64,000 bases of DNA. It comes from Methanosarcina sp. ERenArc_MAG2 (lineage in GTDB: Archaea > Halobacteriota > Methanosarcinia > Methanosarcinales > Methanosarcinaceae). This document shows positions 40,348 to 50,474 of this stretch, one piece after another (the stretch's first letter is position 1; each line of letters starts with the position of its first letter). A program made the position numbers and the translations under genes. Below the pieces are notes generated by a model. That model was given only the letters and a program-made list of their open reading frames with translations, did no database searches and had not been told where the DNA came from. Location: contig JAMXHR010000017.1 of the NCBI GenBank assembly GCA_023955635.1, positions 124,001 to 188,000 of the forward strand. Direction: 5' to 3'.

Positions 40348-41216
40348 TCATGCGCTGGAACTTTCAGAACTTTTATATCTTCTGCCTGCAGTCCTGCTTC
40401 GAGCCCTTGTATGCTCCAGCTTCCGTATATTCCTGAGCAGCCCGAGCCTTGTCCCGTCAAGCAGATATACCTCGGCATTCTCAAGTTCGACCCCCCTGAA
40501 GAAAAAATCGGGCCCAGAAGATCTTCCTGAGTGGATTCGTTGAAAGGTACTCCTCCGCACAGCTCGTTAAAGGCAGGCATGACGAAGATTTTAGGGTCAG
40601 CCCACTGTGCAGGGTTTTCAAAATCAAGATTTCCGAAACGGCCCTTCAGGATATCTGCATTGAATTTTGTCCTGATCCAGGAAGGCTCAACTATTGAATA
40701 GCCGAAAGCATCTGTAAAACGGACAGCAGGATGGTTATGGGCGACGACTATATGGGATGTAGCCAGCAGTTCAGGCGCAGGCCAGGTATGCCCGTGGAAA
40801 TACCCTACCCCATCAAGAACCGCACCGCGCGCGGAGTGAATCTTTATGTCCTTTTGTCTGTTGAAAAGAAGCTCGATTCCTCCGTCATGGTTTCCCGGCA
40901 AAATATCCACATGCGCATATTCTGCAAGCGTTTCAAGAAAACAAGGGATTTCATCTTTCTCCTGCCAGGAAACCTGAGGAACATTATGCTTTACATCCCC
41001 CAGAAGTATTACCCTGTCAGGGGAATTTACCTGGATATAGCCCAGAATCCGATCCAGCCGTTCTTTCATCTGGCTGGGCAAATTGATCCCGCTCCTGTAC
41101 AGATCCCACTCAATACCCAGGTGTATATCGGCAACTACCAGTGAGGTTTCGGTGTTAGTCACCATGAGGGCAGGCTCTTCAATAATAGGTGTGATTTCGG
41201 GTGGCATAATCGACAA
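40348..41216 (-). CDS. Metallophosphoesterase (one frameshift near the C-terminus)
   Basis: Calcineurin-like phosphoesterase with the metal-binding blocks VVADIHLG, ILLGDVKH, LPGNHDGG, VVAHNHP and FHGHTW in the family order. The written frame diverges at the A6 run 40502-40507 and would run to 40242. With one base restored the protein ends DFFFRGVELENAEVYLLDG then LGLLRNIRKLE at 40348, matching archaeal phosphoesterases of the YkuE/COG1407 type. The natural substrate is unknown; relatives act on nucleic acids or nucleotides. Confidence 0.85.
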
Positions 41217-41370
41217 AGGATTGTTTATCAGGATTTAAAACTGCAAGGCAGGCAGCTATCAGATTGTCTCATCTTCAACGCCTGCGGAGATATACTTTAC
41301 GCAATATAAATAAAATAGGTTATATAATAAAGATCGTAAAAATGGCTGGAATTAAGAAATGATAAAAATA

Positions 41371-41470
41371 TAACTTCAATTTTCAGTTCAGGAATTGATC
41401 CATAGTTTCATTTTCCCAAATAATGATTATTGGCAACAAACTCCTTGATATTATATTTGAATCATTACTA
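41371..41470. repeat. Dispersed 100-bp repeat, copy 1
   Basis: Similar to 59506-59607: both start TAACTTCAA and share TTGA or TTGC, AGTTTCATTT, AATAAT, and end TTATATTTGAATCATT. No inverted ends or ORF. It lies upstream of the phosphoesterase gene. Confidence 0.65.
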
Positions 41471-41601
41471 AATATTATGGACAGCCTCAATGCGCAAGGT
41501 ATTCTTGCACAATAAAACCCAAACCACAAAGAACTGCTCAATTCAAAAATTTTAAATCCTGTGAGGTCAATCAAAAGATATTAACAGGACAAATATATTT
41601 A

Positions 41602-41834
41602 ACGACATATTCGAGGGGCATTGCCTGATCCTGGCCTGCAGAAAGAGAATTATGGACGGACTTGAAGAAAAGGCTATGGAAAACGGAGTTAGAATAACGG
41701 ATCTGGATGCTTCACTTGTAGCATATCCTTTTTACAGGTCTCTGGGATACAAAACACAGGCAGAGGATGTGATTCCAGTGAAAAATGGACAAAGCTTAAG
41801 ATATTACAAAATGGTGAAAAACCTAAAAGATTAG
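41602..41834 (+). pseudogene. C-terminal fragment of a GNAT acetyltransferase
   Basis: An open frame with LEEKAMENGVRITDLDASLV, then AYPFYRSLGYKT, the typical last third of a GNAT domain (helix 4 and the FYRSLGY strand). The N-terminal acetyl-CoA binding loop is absent. It was probably truncated by a rearrangement that also left the repeat at 41371. Confidence 0.6.
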
Positions 41835-41979
41835 CTAAGTCCCTTATTGGCTACCTGTTCCTCAGAAGCGCTACTGCTTGGCAGAATATATACGCACAAA
41901 AATTTCGGGGAGAAAAAAGGCCCCCGGAAAACTATTAGCATCTGTGTATAAGTTCAGTAGAAATTAGAATTTTTCAAGC

Positions 41980-42915
41980 TTACTTCTCATACTTCAGTAC
42001 ATCTTCAATCGTATCCACATACTCGATCTTGATTCCTATATTTTTCTCGATATATTCTTTAGCATCTACGGTTTCCGCCACTCTCTCAGTAACAGTAAAC
42101 CCGCCGAACTTTCTATCTACATATTTGTATGTAACAAGCTCGCGGTTTTCACTGGGGATCAGAAAGAGAGTTTTGCCCCCGGTTTCTGCTGCCTTCGCTT
42201 TTTCGAGAATGCCGCCTATCGGGCCGATATTGCCTTCATTGTCAATAGTGCCTGTAAGGGTTATACTGTCATTAAGCCTGGTATTGCTGTCAATGGCTGA
42301 AATCGTAAGCAGGGTCATAAGAGCGCCTGCACTGGGACCATCAACACCCGGAATTTGATCCGGAGCAGTGATGCTGAAGATTATATCACTGCTTGACAGT
42401 TGCCTTCCGGTGTTATTTTCAGCCGCGAAAACTGCAGTGTTTGCGGCATCCTGGAAAACCACACCCATCAGAGGCGTTGTCTGGACGAGCACACGGCCTT
42501 TTCCTGGCCTGATCTCAACCGAAATATTGAGCAGGGCGCCTTCTTCGGCAACTGATTTCCGCATAAAAGGACCTGTTTGATCTGTCTTGACAGTCTGGAA
42601 GACCGCAGGTCCCTGAAGGGTAGCAAACCCTTCTACACCCACAGGACACATTTGAGTGCTATTCTGGAGTTCAAAGACCTTTTGGCGATAAGAGTCCAGC
42701 TGAGTAGCATAAGACTGAAGCGACTCGTTATTCTGATTTATTTGCGCCTGAAGATTTTCGTTTTCCGTTTGAAGAGTATTTATACGGGCCTGCATTTCCT
42801 GGACCTGTTCTCCTTCAAAGGAAGGCTGTTCTTCAAAAAATACAAAGTAAGCGTTTGCAACAAGCGAAAAGATAAGTAGAAAGACAAGAAATTTGGACTT
42901 CATATAACCAACCAT
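41980..42915 (-). CDS. Membrane-anchored Lon-like serine protease (S16, no AAA+ domain)
   Basis: 311 aa. The N-terminal helix (KFLVFLLIFSLVANAYFVFF) is a membrane anchor, followed by a Gln/Glu/Asn-rich coiled coil (residues 35-85). The C-terminal domain is the Lon proteolytic fold: PGVDGPSAGALMTLLTI contains the catalytic Ser, and IGGILEKAKAAETGG contains the catalytic Lys. No ATPase domain is present, which fits the archaeal secreted/anchored S16 group (COG1750-like). It probably cleaves proteins outside the membrane without ATP. A Trypco1-like gene ends 12 bp upstream on the same strand. Confidence 0.85.
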   Translation of the reverse strand: MVGYMKSKFLVFLLIFSLVANAYFVFFEEQPSFEGEQVQEMQARINTLQTENENLQAQINQNNESLQSYATQLDSYRQKVFELQNSTQMCPVGVEGFATLQGPAVFQTVKTDQTGPFMRKSVAEEGALLNISVEIRPGKGRVLVQTTPLMGVVFQDAANTAVFAAENNTGRQLSSSDIIFSITAPDQIPGVDGPSAGALMTLLTISAIDSNTRLNDSITLTGTIDNEGNIGPIGGILEKAKAAETGGKTLFLIPSENRELVTYKYVDRKFGGFTVTERVAETVDAKEYIEKNIGIKIEYVDTIEDVLKYEK

Positions 42916-42927
42916 TATTAATTTGCT

Positions 42928-43324
42928 TCAGATGGTACTTATTTCTTCCTTATCCTTCCAGATTAGCGTTACTTTCAGGTTTTTCTCCTTTTCCGATTTG
43001 GTAATAACTGCTTTCCCATTGATAGTAAGGAGCAGGTTAAAAGTCAACTCCACCTGAGAAGGTCTGAACTCAGCAGGAGTTTCCCCACATTGACTCCAAC
43101 TTTTTAAGAAATTTCCTTAATCACAAGCATCGCATTATCAAGCGACTCTGTGGATTTGTCTTCCATGGCTTTCGGAGATACGAGCGTCAATTTTTTTATT
43201 GTGCCTGGAGCATGCCCCAATTTGGCTAAAATAGATCCTGCTTTTAAGGCGTGTCGGCCGGAATTATCAATAACTTTCTCCTCAACTATGACTTTATCCA
43301 GAAGTTGAAACCCCCATAGGCTAT
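42928..43324 (-). pseudogene. Trypsin-co-occurring domain 1 (Trypco1)-like protein, frameshifted
   Basis: The last 55 codons read SQVELTFNLLLTINGKAVIT then NLKVTLIWKD, the beta-strand pattern of the Trypco1/CU044_2847 family (usual form VEVEFG-LSAEAGAVIAK-NFKVTL-W). In another frame the upstream part reads KVIVEEKVIDNSGRHALKAG then KLTLVSPKAMEDKSTESLDN. One base shift near 43105-43115 separates them, and the start was not found. The family is named for neighbouring trypsin-like proteases. Here the neighbour is an S16 protease, in the same operon-like spacing. Recognition is from memory of the family pattern. Confidence 0.5.
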
Positions 43325-43656
43325 ACTGGCAAGTACGACAGAAAGAATGTTGCTCCGATTAAGAATGGATTAATGTTAATAGAATAGTATATAATTAGAT
43401 AAATAATTAGTGACGTTTTCAGGATTTTCAGCTAAAAGGGAAAAGGTCAGGATAAATGGTAAAAATAAAAAGTTAAAAATAAAAGTTTCAAGAAAGGAAA
43501 TTAATTAAAAATTCCAGACTTTGCTTACATTTATAAAAAGAAAAAGTAGTAATTACCCTGCTGTAAAGGTAAGAACTACTGGGCTTTTCTCACGAATGAG
43601 TTTTTCTTATGATCCTGTGTATATAGGATAGTTTTCAAATAAATTTTGGATACAAA
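43325..43656. other. Intergenic, nothing recognised
   Basis: About 330 bp AT-rich sequence. A possible TATA-like box (ATATAATTAG near 43389) may serve the Trypco1-like and protease genes. Confidence 0.3.
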
Positions 43657-43791
43657 TCATTTTTGTTTACCCATCTCTTTAGATTTTTCTTCAGCAAGTG
43701 ACACCTTTTTACCGCAAATATTACATGTTCCTTCTTCAGTAATACAGGGCTGCTTCGGAGCTTCTCCTCCACAAATTCCGCACTTTACCAT
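43657..43791 (-). CDS. 44-aa zinc-ribbon protein
   Basis: A small protein with a strong Shine-Dalgarno (GAGGTGAT, 5 bp before the ATG). It reads MVKCGICGGEAPKQPC, then GTCNICGKKVSLAEE, so two CxxC knuckles and one extra Cys are placed for one zinc ion. The end is Lys-rich. The good ribosome-binding site and the metal motif support a true gene despite its length. Such proteins are often nucleic-acid or protein adaptors; no function is claimed. Confidence 0.75.
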   Translation of the reverse strand: MVKCGICGGEAPKQPCITEEGTCNICGKKVSLAEEKSKEMGKQK

Positions 43792-44076
43792 ACCTTATCA
43801 CCTCTTCGTTTCTAATCCCGGGCCTCAGCCCATTATTAATATATTATTAATTGATATATATTTAATCGGCATCAAAATATACTAAATGCGTTATTATATT
43901 CTTAACGACTTTATATGCTCGAATGATTGGAAAGCTGGAATAAAAGCCTCTGAAAATAATGAAACTTAAAGTAGTAAACATAAAAGTAAGAAAATCGAAA
44001 GAAAATGGCTAGCAGCCCGAAGAGACCTGAAGACGGAGATAAAAATTATCAGGGAAAAAAGAGATGCATGGCGAGA

Positions 44077-45495
44077 TCAGTATTCGACCTTTTTCACATT
44101 TTGTCCTTCTTTCGTATCCTGTACGATATAACCCAGCGACTTTATCTTCTCCCTGAGCGCATCTGAAATTGCCCATTCTTTATTTTTTCGGGCAGCTTCA
44201 CGTTCTTCGACAAGTTTCATCACATTTTCAGGGATTTCCTCTTTTCCTGCTTCTGCAAAGAGACCCAGAACGTCCGAAAACTGCCTGTAAAGGGAATGGA
44301 GTTTTTCGAGAACCTGTCTATTCTTTCCGCTTTCAAGGTACTTATTGATTGTGCGGGAAAGGTCCCTGAAAACCGTTACGGCTTTAGGGGTATTGAAATC
44401 GTCCTCAAGAGCTCCCCTGAAATGATTTTCAATTTCAGGAAGAGCTTTAAGGACTTCACCGTCTTCGGGATAAGCTGCATCTTCTGCACTGGCCAGGGCA
44501 AACTCAAGATTATCGAGAGTTTCTTTGAGCCGCAGATAATTATTTTTTGCGTTTTCGGCAAAAGCGTCGGAATAGTCCAGCTTTTTCCGATAGTGAACTG
44601 AAAGAAACATAAAGCGTACAACTTCCCCGCCGTACTTCCTGACAATCTCAGGCAACGTGAAGACGTTTCCTTTGGATTTGCTCATCTTCTCTCCTTCAAC
44701 TATAAGGTGTTCCCCATGAACCCAGGTATATACAAAGGGTTTTCCGGTTGCCCCTTCGGACTGAGCTATTTCGTTTTCATGGTGAGGGAAGATAAGGTCC
44801 ACGCCTCCTGTATGAATGTCAAGGGTCGGCCCAAAGCTGTTCATAGCCATTACCGAGCACTCAATATGCCAACCCGGACGGATTTTCCCCCATATGCTCT
44901 CATAATAAATTCCTCTTTCGATTTCCTCAGGGGTTGAAGCTTTCAGAAGGGCGAAATCACGAGGATTGTCTTTATCATATTCGTCTACATCTACCGATGC
45001 ACCAATTATAATGTTGTCAAAATCGATCTTTGAAAGCTTGCCGTAATTCGGGAACCCAGAAATCCTGTAATATATCGACCCGTCTTTTTCGTAAGCCAGC
45101 CCCTTATCTATGAGCTTCTGCGCAAGTTCGATCATACCGTCAACATTTTCCGTAGCTCTCGGGTAGGTTGAAGCCCTTTTTATGTTCAGCATATCAAGGC
45201 CTTTAAAGAATTCTGCTGTGTATCTATCCGTAAAATCCTTAAGGGACATTCCCACTGCTTTTGAATCTCTGATAGTTTTGTCGTCTATGTCAGTAATATT
45301 CATTACAAGCTTTACTTTATACCCCAGGTATTCGAGAGTTCTCACAAGATTATCCGTCATCAGGAAGGTTCGATAATTACCTATATGCGGCATATTGTAG
45401 ACTGTAGGCCCGCAGGCGTAAATCGAAACTTCGCCTTCCTTCAAGGATTTGAAAATCTCTTTCTTTCTCGTAAGGGTATTGTAAATCTGGAACAT
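44077..45495 (-). CDS. cysS: Cysteinyl-tRNA synthetase
   Basis: 472 aa class I synthetase. The HIGH-like motif is MPHIGNYRTF (residues about 34-43), zinc ligands lie at YACGPTVYN, WHIECSVM and HHENE, and the KMSKS loop is GEKMSKSKGNV near residue 268. The Cys-specific C-terminal helical bundle and the anticodon-binding domain follow. It is intact and has its own promoter region. Some methanogens make Cys-tRNA indirectly through SepRS, so presence of CysRS gives the direct route here. Confidence 0.95.
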   Translation of the reverse strand: MFQIYNTLTRKKEIFKSLKEGEVSIYACGPTVYNMPHIGNYRTFLMTDNLVRTLEYLGYKVKLVMNITDIDDKTIRDSKAVGMSLKDFTDRYTAEFFKGLDMLNIKRASTYPRATENVDGMIELAQKLIDKGLAYEKDGSIYYRISGFPNYGKLSKIDFDNIIIGASVDVDEYDKDNPRDFALLKASTPEEIERGIYYESIWGKIRPGWHIECSVMAMNSFGPTLDIHTGGVDLIFPHHENEIAQSEGATGKPFVYTWVHGEHLIVEGEKMSKSKGNVFTLPEIVRKYGGEVVRFMFLSVHYRKKLDYSDAFAENAKNNYLRLKETLDNLEFALASAEDAAYPEDGEVLKALPEIENHFRGALEDDFNTPKAVTVFRDLSRTINKYLESGKNRQVLEKLHSLYRQFSDVLGLFAEAGKEEIPENVMKLVEEREAARKNKEWAISDALREKIKSLGYIVQDTKEGQNVKKVEY

Positions 45496-45752
45496 CCTGA
45501 ACGCCTCTGGAAATTTAAAGTGCCTGGAACACTTGCTAAAATGAGACCCTTTTTTAGAGTCACTTGAATTCGCTTATTGTTACCTAATTGGTCAGAGATG
45601 CTTTATTACTTTCGCCGCCTCTCTGAAGAGATTTGCCTCTGGAGATATTTATTGAGAGAACAGATTGAAAGTAAAGGAAAATTAGTAAAAAAGCCAGTAG
45701 GCCGGAAAACTAAAATGTCAGTAAACAGGAAAACTGAAAAGTTCAGGAGAAT

Positions 45753-46346
45753 TCAGGATAAACCTTCCTCAAATACGGACACTCCAACTCTTTGCAGGAT
45801 CTTTCCCAACCGAAAAAGAGGAAAGCCTACTGCATTAAAGAAATCTCCCTCGATTCTTTCTACAAGCACTGCCCCTTTACCCTGAACAGCAAAAGCTCCT
45901 GCCTTATCAAAAGGTTCTCCTGTTCTGACATAAGCTGAAATCTGTTCTTTGCTTAGTTCAGTCATCCAGACAATGGTGGACTCCAGTTCACTGATTTCCT
46001 CCCCGCTGTCAAGGTCAAGAACTGTAAGCCCGGTTAGAACCCTGAATCTCTGTCCACTTAGCTTTTCCAACATTGCTTCTGCCTTTTCGGGAGAGTGCGG
46101 CTTTCCCAGAAGTTCCCCGTTGAAAAGTACAGACGTATCAGCAGAAATTACAAGCCCTGAGTCGAAATGTTTAGCTACATCCCGGGCTTTTTCAACGGCA
46201 TGCATAATGAGAAGCTCTTCAGGGTTCAGGCCAGGATGAGGAGCCTCCCCATAGGAACTGGCATAGACAAGGAAGTTATCTCCTATCAACTGTTCAAGCA
46301 GTTCTTTTCGCCTTGGGGATGCAGACGCAAGAATAATCTGACGCAT
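45753..46346 (-). CDS. maf: Maf-family nucleotide pyrophosphatase
   Basis: 197 aa from the ATG at 46346 (QIILASASPRRKELL). The upstream 26 codons of the open frame are AT-rich and not conserved, so they are excluded. The family motifs are SxSPRR, VISADTSVLFNGELLGKP and the EPFDKAGAFAVQGKGAVLVE block. Maf proteins hydrolyse non-canonical or pyrimidine NTPs to the monophosphate (house-cleaning). It lies 79 bp downstream of the Kef-type antiporter gene on the same strand. Confidence 0.9.
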   Translation of the reverse strand: MRQIILASASPRRKELLEQLIGDNFLVYASSYGEAPHPGLNPEELLIMHAVEKARDVAKHFDSGLVISADTSVLFNGELLGKPHSPEKAEAMLEKLSGQRFRVLTGLTVLDLDSGEEISELESTIVWMTELSKEQISAYVRTGEPFDKAGAFAVQGKGAVLVERIEGDFFNAVGFPLFRLGKILQRVGVSVFEEGLS

Positions 46347-46424
46347 AGAAAAAAAGTTAGGATAGATAGGATATATTTGTATTGTATAGGCAGGCATAAA
46401 TAAAAAATTAAGGGAAAGTAACAT

Positions 46425-48442
46425 TTATCCGTGGACATTTTCAAAAAACCTTCTGATACCGTAAAGGTCTTCAGGTTTTCCCAGGAGGATGCAGGCATCT
46501 TTTGCATGAAGGAGGAAATTGCCTTCTGGAGTGTAGACTATATCCGAGCCCCGGCGAACAGAAAGTACTGTCACCCCATGCTTTTGTTTGAAGTCCAGGT
46601 CTGCAAGGGTTTTTCCGTCGAAACTGGAACCGCTCCCCACCTTAAGAACCTGGATATCTACTCCCGGAAGCCCGTCCTTTATGCTGAATTCGCTATCAAT
46701 ACCTGTATTAACGGATAATTTCCGCAGCATCCTGTATCCATTAGCCCGCACATCATCTACCAGTTTTTCGATATCTTCTCTCGGAACCAGATATTTTTCC
46801 AGCAAGCGGACAAAGATTTCTACTGAAGTTTCGTATTCTTCCGGGATAATTTCATCCGCACCCAGGGCATTGAGGCGTTTCATTTCCTGCAAATCCCGCA
46901 CCTTTGCGATGATGCAGATATTTTGATTTAACTGCTTTGCAGTCTCTACTATTTTCCTTGTGGTGGCAGCATCAGAGATCCCGATAATAAGAACTCTTGC
47001 ATTCTTGATGCCTGCATGTTCCAGTACAGCCCCAAATGTCGCATCTCCATAGTGTATATTTTCCTCTTTCATTTTTTCCTGCTTAACAGTTTCAGGGTTT
47101 ACGTCTACGATAATATAAGGGATGCCTGCGGCCTTTGCGGCCTTCGAGACAGTCTTTCCGGAAAAACCGAACCCTGCGATTATAAGGTGGTCTGTTATCT
47201 CGGGCTCGGCGTCTTTCTCTTCTTCAATAGGTTCCGAGTAGAGGCCGTGTACCAGTTTCATGCCGTAAGCTGTGCCTGAAATTTTTTTAACAAGGAAATC
47301 GGCAGGTTTGTAAGAAGCGTTAATCAAAAAGGGCGTAACTCCCATAGTAATGATAGAGACTGCAAGAAATGCCTGGTAAGTCCCCTCTGTCAGGAGAGAA
47401 TACTCCACCCCTAGCCTGGAAAGCACAAAAGAGAATTCTCCTACCTGTGAAAGTGCAAGCCCTGTTAGTATAGTTGTACGGAGAGGATACCCGAGACCGA
47501 AGGTGATAGCTGTCACTGCTACAGTTTTTATAAAAATGAGGGCAATTGATGCAAGAATAATAACGGGTAGATGGTCAAGCAAATACCCGGTGTCCAGGAG
47601 CATGCCTATGGACACAAAAAGAAACTCATGAACATGTCTCTTAAAGGTATTATATTGCCCATCGCCTGCTGGCTGTACTGAGACCCGGATATAATGATTC
47701 CAGCCAGAAAAGCACCGAGGGCGAGAGATAAACCAATACTGGAGGTAAAGAGAGCTGTAGATAAGCAGATAAAAACAACGCTGACGAGGAATAGTTCTTT
47801 GTTGCCTGTCCTGCCTACATGATAAAATACCCAGGGAATCAGGAATTTCGCACTCAGGATAAAAATCAGGATAATTAGTGAGCCTTTGAGAAAAACTGTT
47901 GAAAGTGAATTCTCAAAGTTTACAGAACTTCCAGCCATCATTGGGGTAATAAGGATCAAAGGCACAATAGCAAGATCCTGGAATATTAGAACTGCAAGAG
48001 AGGTTTTCCCGTGCGCGGTATAGACTTCGTTTCTATCCTGAAGAACCTTAAGCACTATTGCTGTGCTGCTAAGCGAAATCAAGAAACCGAGAAAGGCAGA
48101 GGTGGCATGACTGAACCCAAGAGCTGAGCATACTATGATAACCAAGGCTGTTGTTAAGAGAATCTGAAGGGTTCCGCCCAGCAATAAGGCTTTTTTCATT
48201 TTCCAGAGTTCTTTTAAGGAAAGGTCAACTCCTATCGTGAAAAGCAGAAAGATTACGCCCAGATCGGCATTCAGTTCTACATTCTGTCCTCCACTCAGGA
48301 TACCAAGTCCATAAGGCCCGATCAACATTCCGGTTACAAGAAAGCCCAATACAGGAGGGACTTCAAATCTGTAGAAGATAGTAAGAATTAAAATGGCAAA
48401 GCCAAGAATTACGTCAACGTTTGCCAGTAAAGAAGATACCAT
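46425..48442 (-). CDS. Kef-type (CPA2) cation/proton antiporter with RCK domain (one frameshift)
   Basis: About 672 aa. The first part (47606-48442) covers helices 1-9 (GFLVTGMLIGPYGLGILSGG, FLGFLISLSSTAIVLKVLQD). After the A5 run 47616-47620 a missing base moves the frame: MFMSFFF-VSIGMLLDTGYLL. The second part continues with the last helices, then RCK_N (IIAGFGFSGKTVSKAAKAAG, HYGDATFGAVLEHAGI) and RCK_C. The family exchanges K+ or Na+ for protons in the cytoplasmic membrane, gated by RCK ligands. One gene is meant, not two. Confidence 0.88.
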
Positions 48443-48822
48443 TTATTTCGCTCCTTCGGAAATCAGAATAAAGATTTTTAAATTCCCTGAAATCTTATAG
48501 GGGTAACGATAAACCTGAGCATGATACGTAAACACTTATACTCACCCGCCCCAAATCCATTATATGAGTGCAAGAGAAAAAATATTTATTAAAGGATATA
48601 ATATTTTCGGTAGAAACTTTGAGAGTTATAAATATAGATAATGTTTCTAGAGCTAGACGAAAATTAAAAATAAAAATAAATAATTAAAGGAAAAAGAGAG
48701 GGAAATTAAGATAAATAAATTTATTATGTAGACGGTGCAGAATTAAGATAGAAATATTCGGAAAAGTGCAGAATTGAGATTAACCGTCAGGGATATTACT
48801 GTTAAAAACCCCATTCAGCAGT
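48443..48822. other. Intergenic with one copy of a flanking direct repeat
   Basis: About 380 bp between divergent genes (the Kef-type antiporter gene and the hydrolase gene). The first copy of a 77-bp direct repeat occupies 48674-48750. No ORF seen. Confidence 0.4.
48674..48750. repeat. 77-bp direct repeat flanking the hydrolase gene, left copy
   Basis: The pattern AAATAAATAATTAAA, GGAAAAAGAG, AAATTAAGATAAATAAATTT, TATGTAGACGGTGCAG recurs at 49631-49708 with few changes. The isochorismatase gene lies between the two copies. Confidence 0.75.
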
Positions 48823-49365
48823 ATGAAAGAAGCCTTTCTTCTGATCGATATCCAGAATGATTATTTTTCAGGCGGCAGGATGGAGCTTGTCGGCATGGAA
48901 AACGCATCAAAAAAGGCAGCAGAAATTCTCAAAGTATTTCGTACTGCAGGTAAGCCGGTTTTCTTTATAAAGCATATATCTACCAAACAAGGAGCCGCCT
49001 TCTTTATACCCGGAACCCCGGGAATAGATATTCATACGAGCATAAGCCCTTTTTCAGAAAAAGAGATTATTGAGAAGCATTTTCCCAACAGTTTTTTCCA
49101 GACAGAACTCTTATTCCGACTAAAGGAAGCGGAAATAACGAACCTCGTTATCTGCGGGTCAATGAGCCACATGTGTATAGATACAACAGTCAGGGTTGCA
49201 AAGGAACTTGGATTTGAATGTACTCTTATTGCCGATGCCTGCGCTACCTGTGACCTGAAATTCAAGAATGATACTCTGCCTGCGCACACTGTTCATACGG
49301 CATTTATGGCTGCACTGGACGGCATGTTTGCAACTGTCATGACTACAGAAGAATACCTTTCCTGA
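48823..49365 (+). CDS. Isochorismatase-family cysteine hydrolase
   Basis: 180 aa. The fold's catalytic triad is visible: D in LLIDIQNDYF (residue 9), K in VFFIKHISTK, and C in ICGSMSHMCIDTTVRVA. Members include isochorismatases, nicotinamidases and N-carbamoylsarcosine amidases. Without the divergent residues the substrate cannot be named. The gene is alone in its orientation, bracketed by 77-bp direct repeats, and could be a transferred unit. Confidence 0.85.
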   Translation: MKEAFLLIDIQNDYFSGGRMELVGMENASKKAAEILKVFRTAGKPVFFIKHISTKQGAAFFIPGTPGIDIHTSISPFSEKEIIEKHFPNSFFQTELLFRLKEAEITNLVICGSMSHMCIDTTVRVAKELGFECTLIADACATCDLKFKNDTLPAHTVHTAFMAALDGMFATVMTTEEYLS

Positions 49366-49630
49366 AAACCTCTTTTTCTGGAATATCTCTATTCTGAACC
49401 GTGATATTTATAAAATATATTTAAAGAAAAAAATTCCTGTTTCTCAAATTCAGGGAACCGGTTCCTTGAATTTGAATATTTTCCATAAAGCTTTGGGAAG
49501 TAAGTTGCAGTTATTCTGAAGTACGAGACACGCATATTACCAGGCTGACAAGAGGTCAGAGTTTTTCGATTCTGTATCATTGAGAACTGGTATAAGAAAA
49601 AGCTGCTACTCAAATGGATCAAAAAAGCCC

Positions 49631-49708
49631 AAAATAAATAATTAAATGGAAAAGAGGGGAAAATTAAGATAAATAAATTTAGTATGTAGAAGGTGCAGCA
49701 TTGAGATA
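49631..49708. repeat. 77-bp direct repeat flanking the hydrolase gene, right copy
   Basis: Matches 48674-48750 (AAATAAATAATTAAATGG, AATTAAGATAAATAAATTTA, GTAGAAGGTGCAGCATTGAG). Same orientation as the left copy. Confidence 0.75.
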
Positions 49709-50117
49709 AATACCAGGAAGAATTTCCAGGAGAAACTTCCGTTTTTCAGGGTTTGCCATCCATATGCAAACAAAAATAACGTAAAATGATATCATTTTAG
49801 GCCTCTAAGCCAGCATCTGGGTTTACTTTACTTTGCTCTCACCATAATTTAGGGATTCGCCTGTTTGTACTTTTTACGTAATCCCCATAATCTTTAATTT
49901 CCCGGATAAGTATCTCTTCTTTGAGCCTCAACCTGTATAGAAAACCCGAGATATGTTCAAAATGGCTGTGATAATAATAGGAGTACCATTGCCTTCTTTT
50001 AAAAAAGAGAAATATAACAGTGATTTACGGGAATGTAACAGAGAATTAGAGAAATGTATATGGAATTTGCGATAGAGGTTGTTTTCCAAAATACAAACCC
50101 ATTAAATACAAATCGGG
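49709..50117. other. Intergenic, one doubtful short ORF
   Basis: A 40-codon plus-strand frame at 49953-50075 starts MFKMAVIIIGVPLPSF but has no ribosome-binding site and is not supported. Otherwise no feature is recognised. Confidence 0.3.
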
Positions 50118-50474
50118 TTACTCTCTCCCGTATTTATCCTCAAGTCTTACTATATCGTCTTCTCCCAGGTAACCACCCTGTGCAATTTCAATGAAAACGA
50201 GATTTTCGTTGTCTATATTTTTAATACGGTGCTCCTCGTTTACCGGAATGTCGACAGAATCCCCGACTAAAACCCTGATTTCACTCCCGTTTTTAGTTAC
50301 AATTCCCTTTCCACTGACTATGTACCAGTGCTCGTTTCTGTGAGCGTGGCGCTGAAGTGAGAGTTCACCTTCCGGCAGAACAGTAAGAGTTTTGACTTTG
50401 TACCCGGGCTTCTGAGTAAGCACCTCATAGTGTCCCCAGGGCCTTTCTGACTCACTTTTGCATTTCTGACTCAC
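50118..50474 (-). CDS. Cupin, mannose-6-phosphate isomerase type II-like
   Basis: 118 aa. It contains the cupin signature SLQRHAHRNEHWYIVSGKG then VGDSVDIPVNEEHRIKN, with the three His and one Glu of the metal site, and starts with RPWGHYEVL as in the C-terminal domain of bifunctional mannose-1-P guanylyltransferase/mannose-6-P isomerase (ManC/AlgA). It is a stand-alone domain and overlaps the preceding glycosyltransferase gene by 23 bp, so both are in the glycan operon. It probably interconverts fructose-6-P and mannose-6-P. Confidence 0.8.
   Translation of the reverse strand: MSQKCKSESERPWGHYEVLTQKPGYKVKTLTVLPEGELSLQRHAHRNEHWYIVSGKGIVTKNGSEIRVLVGDSVDIPVNEEHRIKNIDNENLVFIEIAQGGYLGEDDIVRLEDKYGRE

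Noticed and set aside
45577..45885. Plus-strand ORF overlapping the maf 3' end
   Set aside because: It is Lys/Arg-rich, lacks a ribosome-binding site and overlaps the conserved maf C-terminus on the opposite strand.
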